From contig NC_014666.1 in the NCBI RefSeq assembly GCF_000166135.1, positions 4,588,001-4,652,000 of the forward strand: a DNA stretch of 64,000 nucleotides, written 5' to 3'. The first letter of the stretch is position 1, and each line of letters starts with the position of its first letter. Of the stretch, positions 50,936 through 59,632 are shown piece by piece. Under the pieces are notes generated by a model. It did not search any database. It saw only the letters and a list, made by a program, of their open reading frames with translations, and was not told the DNA's origin. This stretch comes from Pseudofrankia inefficax (GTDB lineage: Bacteria; Actinomycetota; Actinomycetes; Frankiales; Frankiaceae). Made by a program: the position numbers and the translations under genes.

Positions 50936-51694
50936 GTGACCGACACGTCGAGGGCGACGCCGCGCGCCGAGGGCCGCCCGCGCGCCGGGCGCCCGCCGGC
51001 CGCCACGGCCGCGGACGACCCGGCGGCCGCCGGGCAGCGGTCGCGGGAGGCCAGAGAGCGGCTGCTGCTGACCGCGGAACAGCTCTACGCCGAGCAGGGC
51101 ATCGCCGCGGTGTCGCTGCGCCAGATCTGCCGGGCCGCCGGCAACGGCAACAACAACGCGGTGCAGTACCACTTCGGCGACGAGCGCGGGCTGTTCGAGG
51201 CGATCATCGCGCACCGGGTCCCGCGCCTGGACCGGCGCCGCGCCGAGCTGCTGGCCGCGGCCCGCGCGGCCGGCCTCGACCAGTCCGTGCGCGGGCTGGT
51301 GGACGTGCTGTTCCGGCCGCTCGCCGAGGAGGCGCGCCGGCTGGACAGCAGCTACGTCGGGTTCCTCGGCCGGTTCGTCTCGGCGCCGCCTGACCGCCAC
51401 CCGTGGTTCGCCGGCGGCGAGCCGGCCGGGCCGGTGGGCCACGAGGTGTCCCTGGCGATCCTGGACCGCCTCCCGCAGGCCCCGGCGGCGCTGCGCGGCC
51501 TGCGGCTGCGGCACGTCGTCGAGCTGTGCCTCGCCGCCCTCGCCGGGTTCGGCCAGCTGCCCGCCACCAGCGGCAGCGAGGCCGTCGCGTACGACCTCTT
51601 CGTCACCGACCTTTTCGACATGGCGGCGGCCGCCCTGACCGCCGCGTCCTCGGCCGTCGATTCCCCCTCTCACGGGGTCGCCGAAAACAGTTGA
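50936..51694 (+). CDS. TetR-family regulator
   Basis: A 252-residue repressor. The HTH is LLLTAEQLYAEQGIAAVSLRQICRAAGNGNNNAVQYHFGDERGLFEAI. Its position between the ABC genes and the second dioxygenase makes it the likely regulator of the sulfonate cluster. The stop codon (51692-51694) falls inside the TGACTTAAC motif upstream of the next gene, so that site may also be autoregulatory for the junction. The start is GTG 50936. Confidence 0.85.
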   Translation: MTDTSRATPRAEGRPRAGRPPAATAADDPAAAGQRSREARERLLLTAEQLYAEQGIAAVSLRQICRAAGNGNNNAVQYHFGDERGLFEAIIAHRVPRLDRRRAELLAAARAAGLDQSVRGLVDVLFRPLAEEARRLDSSYVGFLGRFVSAPPDRHPWFAGGEPAGPVGHEVSLAILDRLPQAPAALRGLRLRHVVELCLAALAGFGQLPATSGSEAVAYDLFVTDLFDMAAAALTAASSAVDSPSHGVAENS

Positions 51695-51718
51695 CTTAAC
51701 AGTGGTCGGCGCCATGCT
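51685..51718 (+). promoter_or_regulatory. Second TGACTTAAC site and promoter of dioxygenase 2
   Basis: AAACAGTTGACTTAAC (51685-51700) matches the site at 46949-46964 at 14 of 16 bases, and both are followed nearby by AGTGG. The core GTTGACTTAAC is quasi-palindromic (GTTnAnTnAAC). TTGACT (51691-51696) and CATGCT (51713-51718) form a 16-base-spaced promoter, so a bound regulator would cover the -35. Confidence 0.55.
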
Positions 51719-51741
51719 GGGGTGACCAGGGAGGCGCAGCC

Positions 51742-52707
51742 GTGACAACTGTGAACGAGAACTCCGACGCGACCGAGGCCCGGCCGGGGCCGACGGCCAC
51801 GCTGGACGTCCGGCCGATGTCCGGGCACATCGGTGCCGAGATCTTCGGCGTCGACCTTTCCGAGCCGCTCGCCCCGGCGGTCACCGCCGAGATCCGGGCC
51901 GCACTGCTCGCCTGGAAGGTCATCTTCTTCCGCGACCAGCGGCTGACGCCGGACCAGCACATCGCCTTCGGGCGGCTGTTCGGCGAGGTCGGCCCCGGCC
52001 ATCCGACGCTCCCCACCCTGGAGGGCCACCCGGAGATCCTGGCGCTGGACACCCGCGCGTACGCCGGCCTGGACTCCTCGGGCGACCGGCGCGGCGACGG
52101 CGGCATCCGGATCAAGAGCCTCTGGCACACCGACGTGACGTTCCTGCGCACCCCGCCGATGGGCTCGATCCTGCGCGGCGTGCTCGTCCCGCCGTATGGC
52201 GGCGACACGAACTTCCTGAACCTCGTCACCGCCTACGAGACGCTCTCGGCGCCGCTGCGTGACCTCGTCGACGGGCTGCACGCCGTCCACGTCAACCAGC
52301 TTCACCTCGACCGGGGTGACAGCAGCAAGCTGTCCGCCCTGTTCGCCAGCTCGCCGCTGGAGGCGGTCCACCCCGTGGTCCGGGTCCACCCGGAGACCGG
52401 TGAGCGGGCGCTGTTCGTGAATCCGACCTTCACGACCCGGATCGTCGAGCTGACGAACACCGAGAGCGCCCACGTGCTGAATCTGCTCTACCAGCACATG
52501 ACGAACCTGGAGTTCACCTGCCGGTTCCGCTGGCAGCCCGGCGACCTGGCCTTCTGGGACAACCGGGCGACAGCGCACCTGGTGCCCACCGACCACGGGA
52601 CCGCCGGGTTCGACCGGGTGATGCACCGCATCACGATCACCGGCGACGTCCCCGTCGGCGTCGACGGCGTCGAGTCGACCGTGCGGGACGCCAGCGCCCT
52701 GACCTGA
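51742..52707 (+). CDS. TauD/TfdA-family alpha-ketoglutarate dioxygenase 2
   Basis: A 321-residue relative of the enzyme at 48180. The iron triad is His129-x-Asp131 (LWHTDVTF) and His279 (WDNRATAHLVPTDHG), with Arg296 for alpha-ketoglutarate. It differs by a ~12-residue Asp/Gly-rich insertion (AGLDSSGDRRGDG) just before the HxD motif, next to the active site, which may alter substrate range. It has its own promoter. GGGAGG precedes GTG 51742. The end of the gene lies in a 20-base triplicate repeat. Confidence 0.88.
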   Translation: MTTVNENSDATEARPGPTATLDVRPMSGHIGAEIFGVDLSEPLAPAVTAEIRAALLAWKVIFFRDQRLTPDQHIAFGRLFGEVGPGHPTLPTLEGHPEILALDTRAYAGLDSSGDRRGDGGIRIKSLWHTDVTFLRTPPMGSILRGVLVPPYGGDTNFLNLVTAYETLSAPLRDLVDGLHAVHVNQLHLDRGDSSKLSALFASSPLEAVHPVVRVHPETGERALFVNPTFTTRIVELTNTESAHVLNLLYQHMTNLEFTCRFRWQPGDLAFWDNRATAHLVPTDHGTAGFDRVMHRITITGDVPVGVDGVESTVRDASALT

Positions 52708-52752
52708 GGCTCAGCGCCCTGACCTGAGGCTCAGCGCCCTGACCTGAGGCTC
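52691..52752. repeat. 20-base repeat, three copies, across convergent stop codons
   Basis: CAGCGCCCTGACCTGAGGCT repeats with a period of 20 from 52691. The first copy contains the TGA of the dioxygenase gene and the last reaches the stop of the convergent DUF2071 gene at 52751. Each junction forms CTGAGgCTCAG. Confidence 0.8.
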
Positions 52753-53539
52753 AGGCTTCCGGGCGGCCGATGCGGACGTCGACGCCCGGGGAGTAGTGGA
52801 CCAGCGGCTCGCCGGCCGGCGCCGGCAGGCCGGCGGCGGTCAGCAGCGCGTCGTCGAGGTCGAGCAGCTCGGCGCTGTGCAGCGGCCACGGCAGGTGCCA
52901 GGCACGGGCGGTGCGCGGGGCACCCGACCGGACCGGGCTGAACAGCCGGAACCGCGCGGTGAGGAAGTGGTCGCGGTCGTCCAGCCGCGCCGGGGCGATC
53001 GGCTCCCCCGGCCGGACCACCACCCGGCTCGTCGCGTCCGCGCGGCTGGCGGCGCCGCCGGGCCCGGGCCAGCGGCGCCGGCAGGTGTAGGTCGTCGTGC
53101 CCGCCACGGCGTCCCCGTCGGGACGGTCCTCGTCGAGGCGCATCGCGGACCAGAAGTACGGCAGCCGGTAGGTCGTCCTCGCGGTGGCGACCGCGCCGAA
53201 CCGGGCCGCGTCCAGCGAGAAGAACCAGATCCCCGGCCGGCCCTGCTCGTCGCGCACGTACGTCCGGACGTTGGTCTCCGGGAAGTACGACGCCCACGGC
53301 ACCCCGAGGCCGCGCCGCCCGGTCGTCACCCGCATGAAGAACGGCACCAGGCTCACCCACGCCGCCCCGGCACAGGTCTCGGCCTCCAGGCCGGCCGGCA
53401 GCAGCGCCTGGACCGCGGCCGGCTCGTAGGCCCAGTGCAGGAACGTCAGCCGCTCCCAGCGCTGGCGCATCACCGGCCGCTCGACCGTGAACGGGCACTC
53501 GCCAGGGCCGGCCCCCGCGGGCACGCTCTCGACCGTCAT
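52751..53539 (-). CDS. DUF2071 (YqjF-like) protein
   Basis: A 262-residue protein of family DUF2071. Diagnostic stretches are MRQRWERLTFLHWAYEPAAVQALLPAGL near residue 25, AWVSLVPFFMR, FPETNVRTYVRDEQGRPGIWFFSLDAARFGAVATART and PYFWSAM. The fold is acetoacetate-decarboxylase-like; activity is unknown. It is convergent with the dioxygenase 2 gene. Confidence 0.87.
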   Translation of the reverse strand: MTVESVPAGAGPGECPFTVERPVMRQRWERLTFLHWAYEPAAVQALLPAGLEAETCAGAAWVSLVPFFMRVTTGRRGLGVPWASYFPETNVRTYVRDEQGRPGIWFFSLDAARFGAVATARTTYRLPYFWSAMRLDEDRPDGDAVAGTTTYTCRRRWPGPGGAASRADATSRVVVRPGEPIAPARLDDRDHFLTARFRLFSPVRSGAPRTARAWHLPWPLHSAELLDLDDALLTAAGLPAPAGEPLVHYSPGVDVRIGRPEA

Positions 53540-53681
53540 GGGGCCATCCTCCGCCGTGACGGTCGGCCGACCAGCGCCGGGACCGGGACCGCCGGCACCG
53601 GCCGGGCGGCTGGTCGGTCCCGGACCACAACGAGGGTCACCCCGGCCCCCGGATATGCCGACAAGAACCGAGTGCTGCCGT

Positions 53682-53721
53682 TACGGTCGGTAAGGACGCG
53701 CCGGGGCTGACGACCGGCGCG
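53682..53721 (+). promoter_or_regulatory. Promoter and 5'-leader hairpin of the ABC-2 operon
   Basis: TACGGT (53682-53687) as -10 is followed by a perfect hairpin CGCGCCGG (53697-53704)/CCGGCGCG (53714-53721) at the expected transcript 5' end. GGGGGGAA precedes GTG 53749. Confidence 0.35.
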
Positions 53722-53748
53722 CCACCACCGCGCGTACCCGGGGGGAAC

Positions 53749-54567
53749 GTGACCGTCGCAGTCGTCCCCGAGGCGCGGGCCTGGTGGGCCATCGCGGCGG
53801 CGAGCGCCCGGTCCCACGTCGCCTACCGGGTGACCGTCGCCGCCTCGGTGCTGTCGAACGTGACGCTGACGGTGCTGCGCGGCTACATCGCGCAGGCCGT
53901 GTGGACGGCCCGGCCGGGGCTCGCCGGCTACGACGTGACGCGGGCCGTGACCTTCGTCGTCCTCGGGCAGGCCCTGACCTCGACGTTCGCCGTCTTCGGC
54001 GGCATGATCGACGTCCCGTGGCGGGTCGAGAACGGCGCGATCGCCGTCGACCTCGCCCGGCCGTTCGGGTTCCTGCGCTGGTGGCTGGCCCGGGAGATCG
54101 GCCGGGCCGGCGTCTTCCTGGTCAGCCGGGCGGTGCCGGCGGGGCTCGTCGGGCTCGCGGTCTTCGGCGCCCGGCCACCGGCGTCGACGGCGGCGGCCCT
54201 GGGGTTCGCCGCGAGCCTGCCGCTCGCGCTGCTCGTCGCGTTCGCCCTGCGTTACCTGGTGGCGCTGACGGCGTTCTGGATCACCGACGTGCGCGGCGCG
54301 CTCGCGGTCTCGTCGCTGGCCCTGATGTTCTTCTCGGGCGCGGTGCTGCCGTTGACCATCTTCCCCGGCGCCTTCGGGGCCGTCGCCCGGGCACTGCCGT
54401 TCGGCGCGGTCGTCCAGGTGCCGATGGACATCTACCTGCGCCCGACCGGCGGTCCCGGGATCGGCCACGAGCTGGGGTTCCAGGCGGTGTGGGCCGTCGC
54501 CCTGCTGCTGGGCGCGCGGCTGGCCACGGGGCGGGCGCTGCGCCGCCTGGTCGTGCAGGGCGGCTGA
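53749..54567 (+). CDS. ABC-2 family permease subunit 1
   Basis: A 272-residue membrane protein with about six helices and no extracytoplasmic domain. The first cytoplasmic helix (WWAIAAASARSHVAYRVTVAASVLSNVTLTVLRGYIAQAVW), the RVENGAIAVDLARPFGFLRWWLAREIGR loop and the segment LMFFSGAVLPLTIFPGAFGAVARALPFGAVVQVPMDIYL match the ABC2_membrane_6/DUF990 type. It pairs with the related protein at 54571 and the ATPase at 55485. Confidence 0.85.
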   Translation: MTVAVVPEARAWWAIAAASARSHVAYRVTVAASVLSNVTLTVLRGYIAQAVWTARPGLAGYDVTRAVTFVVLGQALTSTFAVFGGMIDVPWRVENGAIAVDLARPFGFLRWWLAREIGRAGVFLVSRAVPAGLVGLAVFGARPPASTAAALGFAASLPLALLVAFALRYLVALTAFWITDVRGALAVSSLALMFFSGAVLPLTIFPGAFGAVARALPFGAVVQVPMDIYLRPTGGPGIGHELGFQAVWAVALLLGARLATGRALRRLVVQGG

Positions 54568-54570
54568 GCG

Positions 54571-55476
54571 ATGCCTCCCGGGAACCCCGGCCCGCCCACG
54601 TCCGGTCTGGATTCGCCCGGTGGCGTCGACCATGACGTGCGGACCGACTGGCTGGTCGGGCGCGGTCGCCTCCTGCGGGACGAGACCAGGGCCTACCTGC
54701 TGCTGGTCCGGGTCGCGTTCCGGGAGGCGGGCCAGTACCGGGCGTCGCTCGCGCTGCGCTCGCTGACCGAGGCGGCCGCGACCGTGCTCGACCTGGCCAC
54801 GATCGGGATCATCTTCGCCCAGCTGCCGAGGCTCGCGGGCTTCTCGCTCGCCGAGGTCGCGTTCCTGTACGGCACGTCGGCGCTGGCGTTCGCGCTGGCG
54901 GAGGCGTTCGTCGGCCCGCTGGACCGGCTGGGCTGGCACATCAGCGACGGCCGGTTCGACATCGTGCTGATCCGGCCGGTCAGCGTCCTCGTCCAGACCG
55001 CGACCATGGCCTTCGCCCCGGCGCGGGTGGCCCGGGTCGTGCAGCCGCTCGTCATCGTCGTCGTCAGCTGCGTCGCCCTGCCGGTCCACTGGACCGCGGA
55101 CCGCGTGCTGCTGGTCCCGGGGATGATCGCCTGCGGGGCGGTCATCGCGACCGGCGCGTTCGTCGCCACGGCCGCGGTCCTGTTCGTCGCCCCGGACGCG
55201 ACCGTCGCCGTGTCGGCCAGCACGCAGGGCTCGGCGCTGGCCGCCCGCTACCCGCTGACGATCTACGGCCACCACCTGGCGCTGCTGCTGACCGTCGTGC
55301 TGCCGATCGGCTTCGTCAGCTGGCTGCCGGCGCTGCACGTGCTCGGCCGGCCCGACCCGCTCGGCCTGCCCACCGCCCTGCGCTTCGCCTCCCCGGCGGT
55401 CGCCGCCGCGACCAGCGTGGTCGCGGCGCTCGCCTGGCGGGCCGGGGTCCGCCGCTACCGCAGCACCGGGAGCTGA
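54571..55476 (+). CDS. ABC-2 family permease subunit 2
   Basis: A 301-residue relative of subunit 1 (ASLALRSLTEAAATVLDLATIGIIFAQLPRLAGFSLAEVAFLYGTSALAFALAEAFVGPLDRLGWHISDGRFDIVLIRPVSVLVQ). It starts 3 bases after the first permease gene. Such two-permease exporters are known for antibiotics and viologens; the substrate here is open. Confidence 0.85.
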   Translation: MPPGNPGPPTSGLDSPGGVDHDVRTDWLVGRGRLLRDETRAYLLLVRVAFREAGQYRASLALRSLTEAAATVLDLATIGIIFAQLPRLAGFSLAEVAFLYGTSALAFALAEAFVGPLDRLGWHISDGRFDIVLIRPVSVLVQTATMAFAPARVARVVQPLVIVVVSCVALPVHWTADRVLLVPGMIACGAVIATGAFVATAAVLFVAPDATVAVSASTQGSALAARYPLTIYGHHLALLLTVVLPIGFVSWLPALHVLGRPDPLGLPTALRFASPAVAAATSVVAALAWRAGVRRYRSTGS

Positions 55477-55484
55477 GCCGCCGC

Positions 55485-56543
55485 ATGACAGCCGACGAGG
55501 ACGGTGACCGGCCGGTCGTCATCGAGGTCGAGGGGGCGACGAAGACCTTCGTCCAGCGCCGGCGGGTGACGCGGCGGGGCCTGCGGCGCGAGCGCCTCGA
55601 CGTCCACGCGGTCCGCGACGTGTCGTTCACCGTGCGGGCCGGCGAGATGGTCGGCTACCTCGGGCCGAACGGCGCCGGGAAGAGCACCACGATCAAGATG
55701 CCGATCGGCATCCTGACGCCGACGACGGGCCGGCTGCGGGTCGCCGGCCTCGACCCCGCGCGCCAGCGGCTCGCGCTGGCGCGCCGGATCGGCGTGGTGT
55801 TCGGGCAGCGGTCCACGCTGTGGTGGGACCTGCCACTGCGGGACAGCTTCGAGCTGGTCCGTCACCTCTACCGGGTCCCGGCCGACCGGTACCGCGCCAA
55901 CCTCGACCGGTTCGTCGACCTGCTGGACCTCGGCCCGTTCCTGGCGACCCCGGTGCGGCAGCTGTCCCTCGGGCAGCGGATGCGCGGCGACCTGACCGCG
56001 GCCTTCCTGCACGACCCGGCCATCGTCTACCTGGACGAGCCGACGATCGGCCTCGACGTCGTCTCGAAGGCGGCGGTGCGTTCGTTCCTCGCCGAGACGA
56101 ACCGGGAGCACGGGACGACCATCATGCTCACGACCCACGACACCGCGGACATCGAGCAGCTGTGCCGACGGGTGCTCGTGATCGACCACGGCCGCCTCGG
56201 CTTCGACGGCGACCTCGCGACGCTGCGCGACCGCCTCGGCGGCGACCGCATGCTGATCGTCGACCTGCCCGGCCCCGTTCCCCCGGTCTCCGTCACCACG
56301 CCGGGCGCCCGGGTGGTCCGCGTCGACGGCCCCCGCCAGTGGCTGTCGTTCCCGGCCACCGCGAGCGCCGCCCCGCTCATCGCCGAGGTCGCCGCCCGCT
56401 ACCCGGTCGTCGACCTCTCGATCCGCGAGCCCGCCATCGAGGACGTCATCACCCGCCTCTACACCAGCGGCCCCATCCCCACGGCCCGCCAGCCCACGAC
56501 CCCGACCGACCATTCCAACGCCTCAGCGGTCGGCGAACCGTGA
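55485..56543 (+). CDS. ABC-2 exporter ATPase
   Basis: A 352-residue ATPase for the two permeases: Walker A LGPNGAGKSTTIKM, Q-loop VVFGQRSTLWW, signature LSLGQRMRGDLTAAF, Walker B IVYLDEPTIGLDV, switch LTTHDTADIEQ. The last ~75 residues form a small C-terminal domain of the drug-exporter ATPase type. GGGAG precedes ATG 55485; the gap from the permease stop is 8 bases. Confidence 0.9.
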   Translation: MTADEDGDRPVVIEVEGATKTFVQRRRVTRRGLRRERLDVHAVRDVSFTVRAGEMVGYLGPNGAGKSTTIKMPIGILTPTTGRLRVAGLDPARQRLALARRIGVVFGQRSTLWWDLPLRDSFELVRHLYRVPADRYRANLDRFVDLLDLGPFLATPVRQLSLGQRMRGDLTAAFLHDPAIVYLDEPTIGLDVVSKAAVRSFLAETNREHGTTIMLTTHDTADIEQLCRRVLVIDHGRLGFDGDLATLRDRLGGDRMLIVDLPGPVPPVSVTTPGARVVRVDGPRQWLSFPATASAAPLIAEVAARYPVVDLSIREPAIEDVITRLYTSGPIPTARQPTTPTDHSNASAVGEP

Positions 56544-56942
56544 CCGCGCGAGCGCCCTCTATTGGCGCCGGTTCCGGCGACGCCGGTCCGCCGGCTTGAT
56601 CGCCGTTTCCGCCCTCCCCTGCTCACAAAACCGCCGCAGTTACAGCCACCCGAGGGCGAAAACAGCGATCTTGCCAGTCGGTGGCCCGGTCGCCACCTGA
56701 TCGCCACCCGGGTGTAAACCGTGCGTCGCCGGTCGGCGCGACAATGTCTCTTCTTCGACAGCGCAGTGGGAATTCACTGCTACACGCCAGTGGAAATGAC
56801 GCCGGTATCGCCCGGGTGGCGCGTTGATTTGTCGCCCGTCTGACATTCAGGGCGCGACCGGTCGCCACGGCACGGAGCCACCACCTAAAGTGCGATACCG
56901 GCTCACTGCGCATTGGCCGGCTTCCTGGAGGTTCGCTGTGAG
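56544..56942. other. Gap with hairpin element, palindrome and promoter
   Basis: 399 bases without a supported gene. Besides copy 2 of the dispersed element it holds the palindrome GCAGTG-GGAATT-CACTGC (56763-56780) and a TAAAGT -10-like box (56886-56891). GGAGG at 56927-56931 serves ATG 56943. Confidence 0.5.
56596..56672. repeat. Dispersed hairpin element, copy 2
   Basis: TTGATCGCCGTTTCCGCCCTC at one end and CGAGGGCGAAAACAGCGATC at the other match the arms of copies 1 and 3. The central part has diverged. The right end reads GATCTT instead of GATCAAG. Confidence 0.6.
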
Positions 56943-58835
56943 ATGGGTCGCGCCACGAGCGGCCAGGCCGTGAACGACGCCTCCAAGCCAACGGCGCCCA
57001 AGCCGACGGGGCCCGAGCCCACCGCGCCCAGGCCGACGCCGACCATGGGCGCCGGTCGCGTCGTCGTCATCACGGGCAGTGTCGGCGCGGGCCATGACGG
57101 TGCCGCCCGGGAATGGGCCCGGCTGCTGCGCGACCGCGGCTACGAGGTCGAGGTCCACGACTTCCTGGACATCCTGGGCCGGGTGCTCGGGACCGGGATG
57201 CGCTCGGCCTACGAGACGATGCTGTTCCGCGCGCCCTGGCTCTACAGTCTGATCTTCTGGGTCGCGGCGGTCCCACGCGGGGTCTCGCTGCTGAGCCGGA
57301 CGGTGCTCGCGCCCTTCCGGCCCCGGCTGCTCGCCCTGTTGCCCGCCGACACCGTCGCGGTGCTGGCGACCTACCCGCTGGCCGGCCAGCTGATCGGCCG
57401 GCTGCGCCGCAAGCGCCTGCTGCCCGTGCCGGCGTTCACCTTCCTGACCGACTTCTCGGTGCACCGCCTGCTGGTCGCGCCGGGCATCGACGCGCACTAC
57501 GTGCTGCACGACGTCAGCGCCGCCCAGGCCCGGGCGCTCGGCGCCGCCGGGATCGTGGTGACCGGCCCGGTGGTCTCGCCGCGGTTCGGCCCGGCCTCCG
57601 CGGCGGGCCGCGCCGAGGCCCGGGAACGCTTCGGGCTGCCGGCGGGGGGCCGGCTCGCCCTGCTGGTCGCGGGGTCGTGGGGTGTCGGCGACGTGGAGCG
57701 CACCGCCGCCGAGATAGTCGCGACCGGCGCCGCCACCCCGGTGATCGTCTGCGGGCGCAACGAGGCGCTGCGGGCCAGGCTGTCGCAGGCGGGGCTCGGC
57801 CACCCGCTCGGCTGGGTGTCCGACATGCCGGGGCTGATGCGGGCCGTGGACGTGCTGGTGGAGAACGCCGGCGGGCTCACGTCGCTGGAGGCGATGGCCA
57901 GTGGCCTGCCGGTCGCCAGCTACCGGTCGATCCCCGGCCATGGCCGGGCCAACGCCGCCGCGCTGCACGCCGCCGGCGTCTCGTACTGGATCCGCCGCCG
58001 GCGCGAGCTGGGGCCGGCCCTCGCCGAGCTGGTCGACGGTCCGCGCGGGCGCCGGCAACGGACCGCCGGGCTCGCGTTGTTCCAGGACGACCCGTCCGAC
58101 CTGGTCGGGCGCGCGATCGAGGACGCCGCCGCGGACCGGCCGGCCTCGCTGGACCGGGCCAGGGTGTCCCGGGCGCTCGCCGCCGAGGGGCGGCGCCGCT
58201 GGCCCAGGCGGGCGGCGTTCGCCGCGGCGACGGTCGGCTTCCTCGGCTGGAACGCGACGTTCGGGACGTCGATCGCGGTCGCGCACGGCCTCGACTCGGC
58301 CCGCCCGGCGCGGCCGGAGGCGATCTACCTGGTCGTCCACCCGAACGAGCACACCGACGTCACACCGGCGACACTGGCTCTGCTGCGCGACGCGCACGCC
58401 GCCGTCGCGATCGACGCCGAGCTCATCCGCCACGACCCGGCCCTGGCCCGGCTGCTCGCCACCTCCGGTCTGCAGGTGGTGAACGCCGGCGGGGGGACGC
58501 CGTACCGGACCGGGCTCGTCGGCGGGCGCACGGCGATCGGGCACACCGCGTTCGCGATCCACCGCCTGGGCGGGCCCCGGCCGGTGTCGTTCCTGAGCAG
58601 CGGCGACCTGGACGCCGTCGACCTGGCGACCGTGTCGTACCTCGACGAGACGATCGTCGTGCCCAACGCACGGGTCCGGGGCGGGGCGCCGATACCGCCG
58701 CTGGGCCGAGGGGGGACCGTGCTCATCGAATGCCCGGCCGCGCCGGACTGCGGCCTGACCGTCACGCTGGCCCAGCGAGACGGCCTGATCGTCGGCCAGA
58801 AGCTGCGGGCTGGCACGCTGAGCAGGCACGAATGA
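56943..58835 (+). CDS. MGDG-synthase-like glycosyltransferase with extra C-terminal domain
   Basis: A 630-residue protein. Residues ~35-385 form a GT-B enzyme of the MGDG synthase/UgtP group: ITGSVGAGHDGAAREWARLLRDRGYEVEVHDFLD at the N-terminus and DMPGLMRAVDVLVENAGGLTSLEAMASGLPVASYRSIPGHG for the UDP-sugar site. These enzymes glycosylate diacylglycerol. A hydrophobic segment (AAFAAATVGFLGWNATFGTS) then leads to a ~220-residue C-terminal domain (YLVVHPNEHTDVTPATLALL, RTAIGHTAFAIH) that I do not recognise. Start ATG 56943 with GGAGG upstream. Its stop overlaps the deacetylase ATG. Confidence 0.8.
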   Translation: MGRATSGQAVNDASKPTAPKPTGPEPTAPRPTPTMGAGRVVVITGSVGAGHDGAAREWARLLRDRGYEVEVHDFLDILGRVLGTGMRSAYETMLFRAPWLYSLIFWVAAVPRGVSLLSRTVLAPFRPRLLALLPADTVAVLATYPLAGQLIGRLRRKRLLPVPAFTFLTDFSVHRLLVAPGIDAHYVLHDVSAAQARALGAAGIVVTGPVVSPRFGPASAAGRAEARERFGLPAGGRLALLVAGSWGVGDVERTAAEIVATGAATPVIVCGRNEALRARLSQAGLGHPLGWVSDMPGLMRAVDVLVENAGGLTSLEAMASGLPVASYRSIPGHGRANAAALHAAGVSYWIRRRRELGPALAELVDGPRGRRQRTAGLALFQDDPSDLVGRAIEDAAADRPASLDRARVSRALAAEGRRRWPRRAAFAAATVGFLGWNATFGTSIAVAHGLDSARPARPEAIYLVVHPNEHTDVTPATLALLRDAHAAVAIDAELIRHDPALARLLATSGLQVVNAGGGTPYRTGLVGGRTAIGHTAFAIHRLGGPRPVSFLSSGDLDAVDLATVSYLDETIVVPNARVRGGAPIPPLGRGGTVLIECPAAPDCGLTVTLAQRDGLIVGQKLRAGTLSRHE

Positions 58836-59632
58836 GCGGCCGCAGGCCCGGCACCGTGATCGTCACCCGGAGCCGGGGCCGCCGGGCCGCGACCGCGGGC
58901 GGGATCGCCGCCGCCGCGGCGGTGGCCGCGGTCGCGGCGGGCTACGCGAGCCCGGCCGTGACGTCCTGGCCGCTGCTGCGGGCCCGGCTGCTGCCCGGGC
59001 TCGCCGGCCTCGGCGAGCCCGACCACGTGGCGCTGACGTTCGACGACGGGCCGGACCCGGCGTCGACCCCGGCCTTCATCGCGGCCCTCGCGGAATCTGG
59101 GACGAAGGCGACGTTCTTCCTGCTCGGCTCGATGCTCATACACGCCCCGGAGGTCGGCCGCGAGCTGGTCGACGCCGGCCACGAGGTCGCGGTGCACGGC
59201 TGGGAGCACCGGTACACCACGTTCCGGACCCCGGCAGCGCTCTACGACGACCTGGCGCGCGCCCGCGACCTGATCGCCGACGTGACCGGGCGGCAGCCGG
59301 TGTACTTCCGCCCGCCCTACGGCGTGCTCAGCGCCGGCTCGCTGTCGGCCGCGCGGCGCCTGGGGCTGCGGCCCGTGCTGTGGACCGCCTGGGGCCGGGA
59401 CTGGGAGGCGCGGGCGACGCCGGAGTCGGTGCTGGCGACGATCCGCAAGGACCTGGCCGGCGGTGGCACCGTCCTGCTGCACGACTCGGACTGCACGTCG
59501 GCGCCGCTGTCCTGGCACGCGGCGCTCGGCACCGTACCGCTGCTGCTGGCGGAGTGCGCGGGCCGCGGGCTGAGGGTCGGGCCACTCGGCGAGCATTTCG
59601 CCCCGGCCGGGGCCGGCTCGGGCCGCGGGTGA
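58832..59632 (+). CDS. Polysaccharide deacetylase (NodB homology domain)
   Basis: A 266-residue membrane-anchored deacetylase. After an uncleaved-looking helix (AATAGGIAAAAAVAAVAAGYA) the NodB motifs appear: VALTFDDGPDP (Asp71, Asp72), AVHGWEHR (metal His121, His125), FRPPYG (Arg159), DWEA and LLHDS. It removes acetyl groups from a glycan or glycolipid outside the membrane. Its start overlaps the glycosyltransferase stop (ATGA) and its stop overlaps the next GTG. Confidence 0.88.
   Translation: MSGRRPGTVIVTRSRGRRAATAGGIAAAAAVAAVAAGYASPAVTSWPLLRARLLPGLAGLGEPDHVALTFDDGPDPASTPAFIAALAESGTKATFFLLGSMLIHAPEVGRELVDAGHEVAVHGWEHRYTTFRTPAALYDDLARARDLIADVTGRQPVYFRPPYGVLSAGSLSAARRLGLRPVLWTAWGRDWEARATPESVLATIRKDLAGGGTVLLHDSDCTSAPLSWHAALGTVPLLLAECAGRGLRVGPLGEHFAPAGAGSGRG

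Noticed and set aside
52691-52752. Short repeat array considered as a CRISPR remnant
   Set aside because: Units are directly adjacent with no spacers and only 20 bases long; no cas genes are present.
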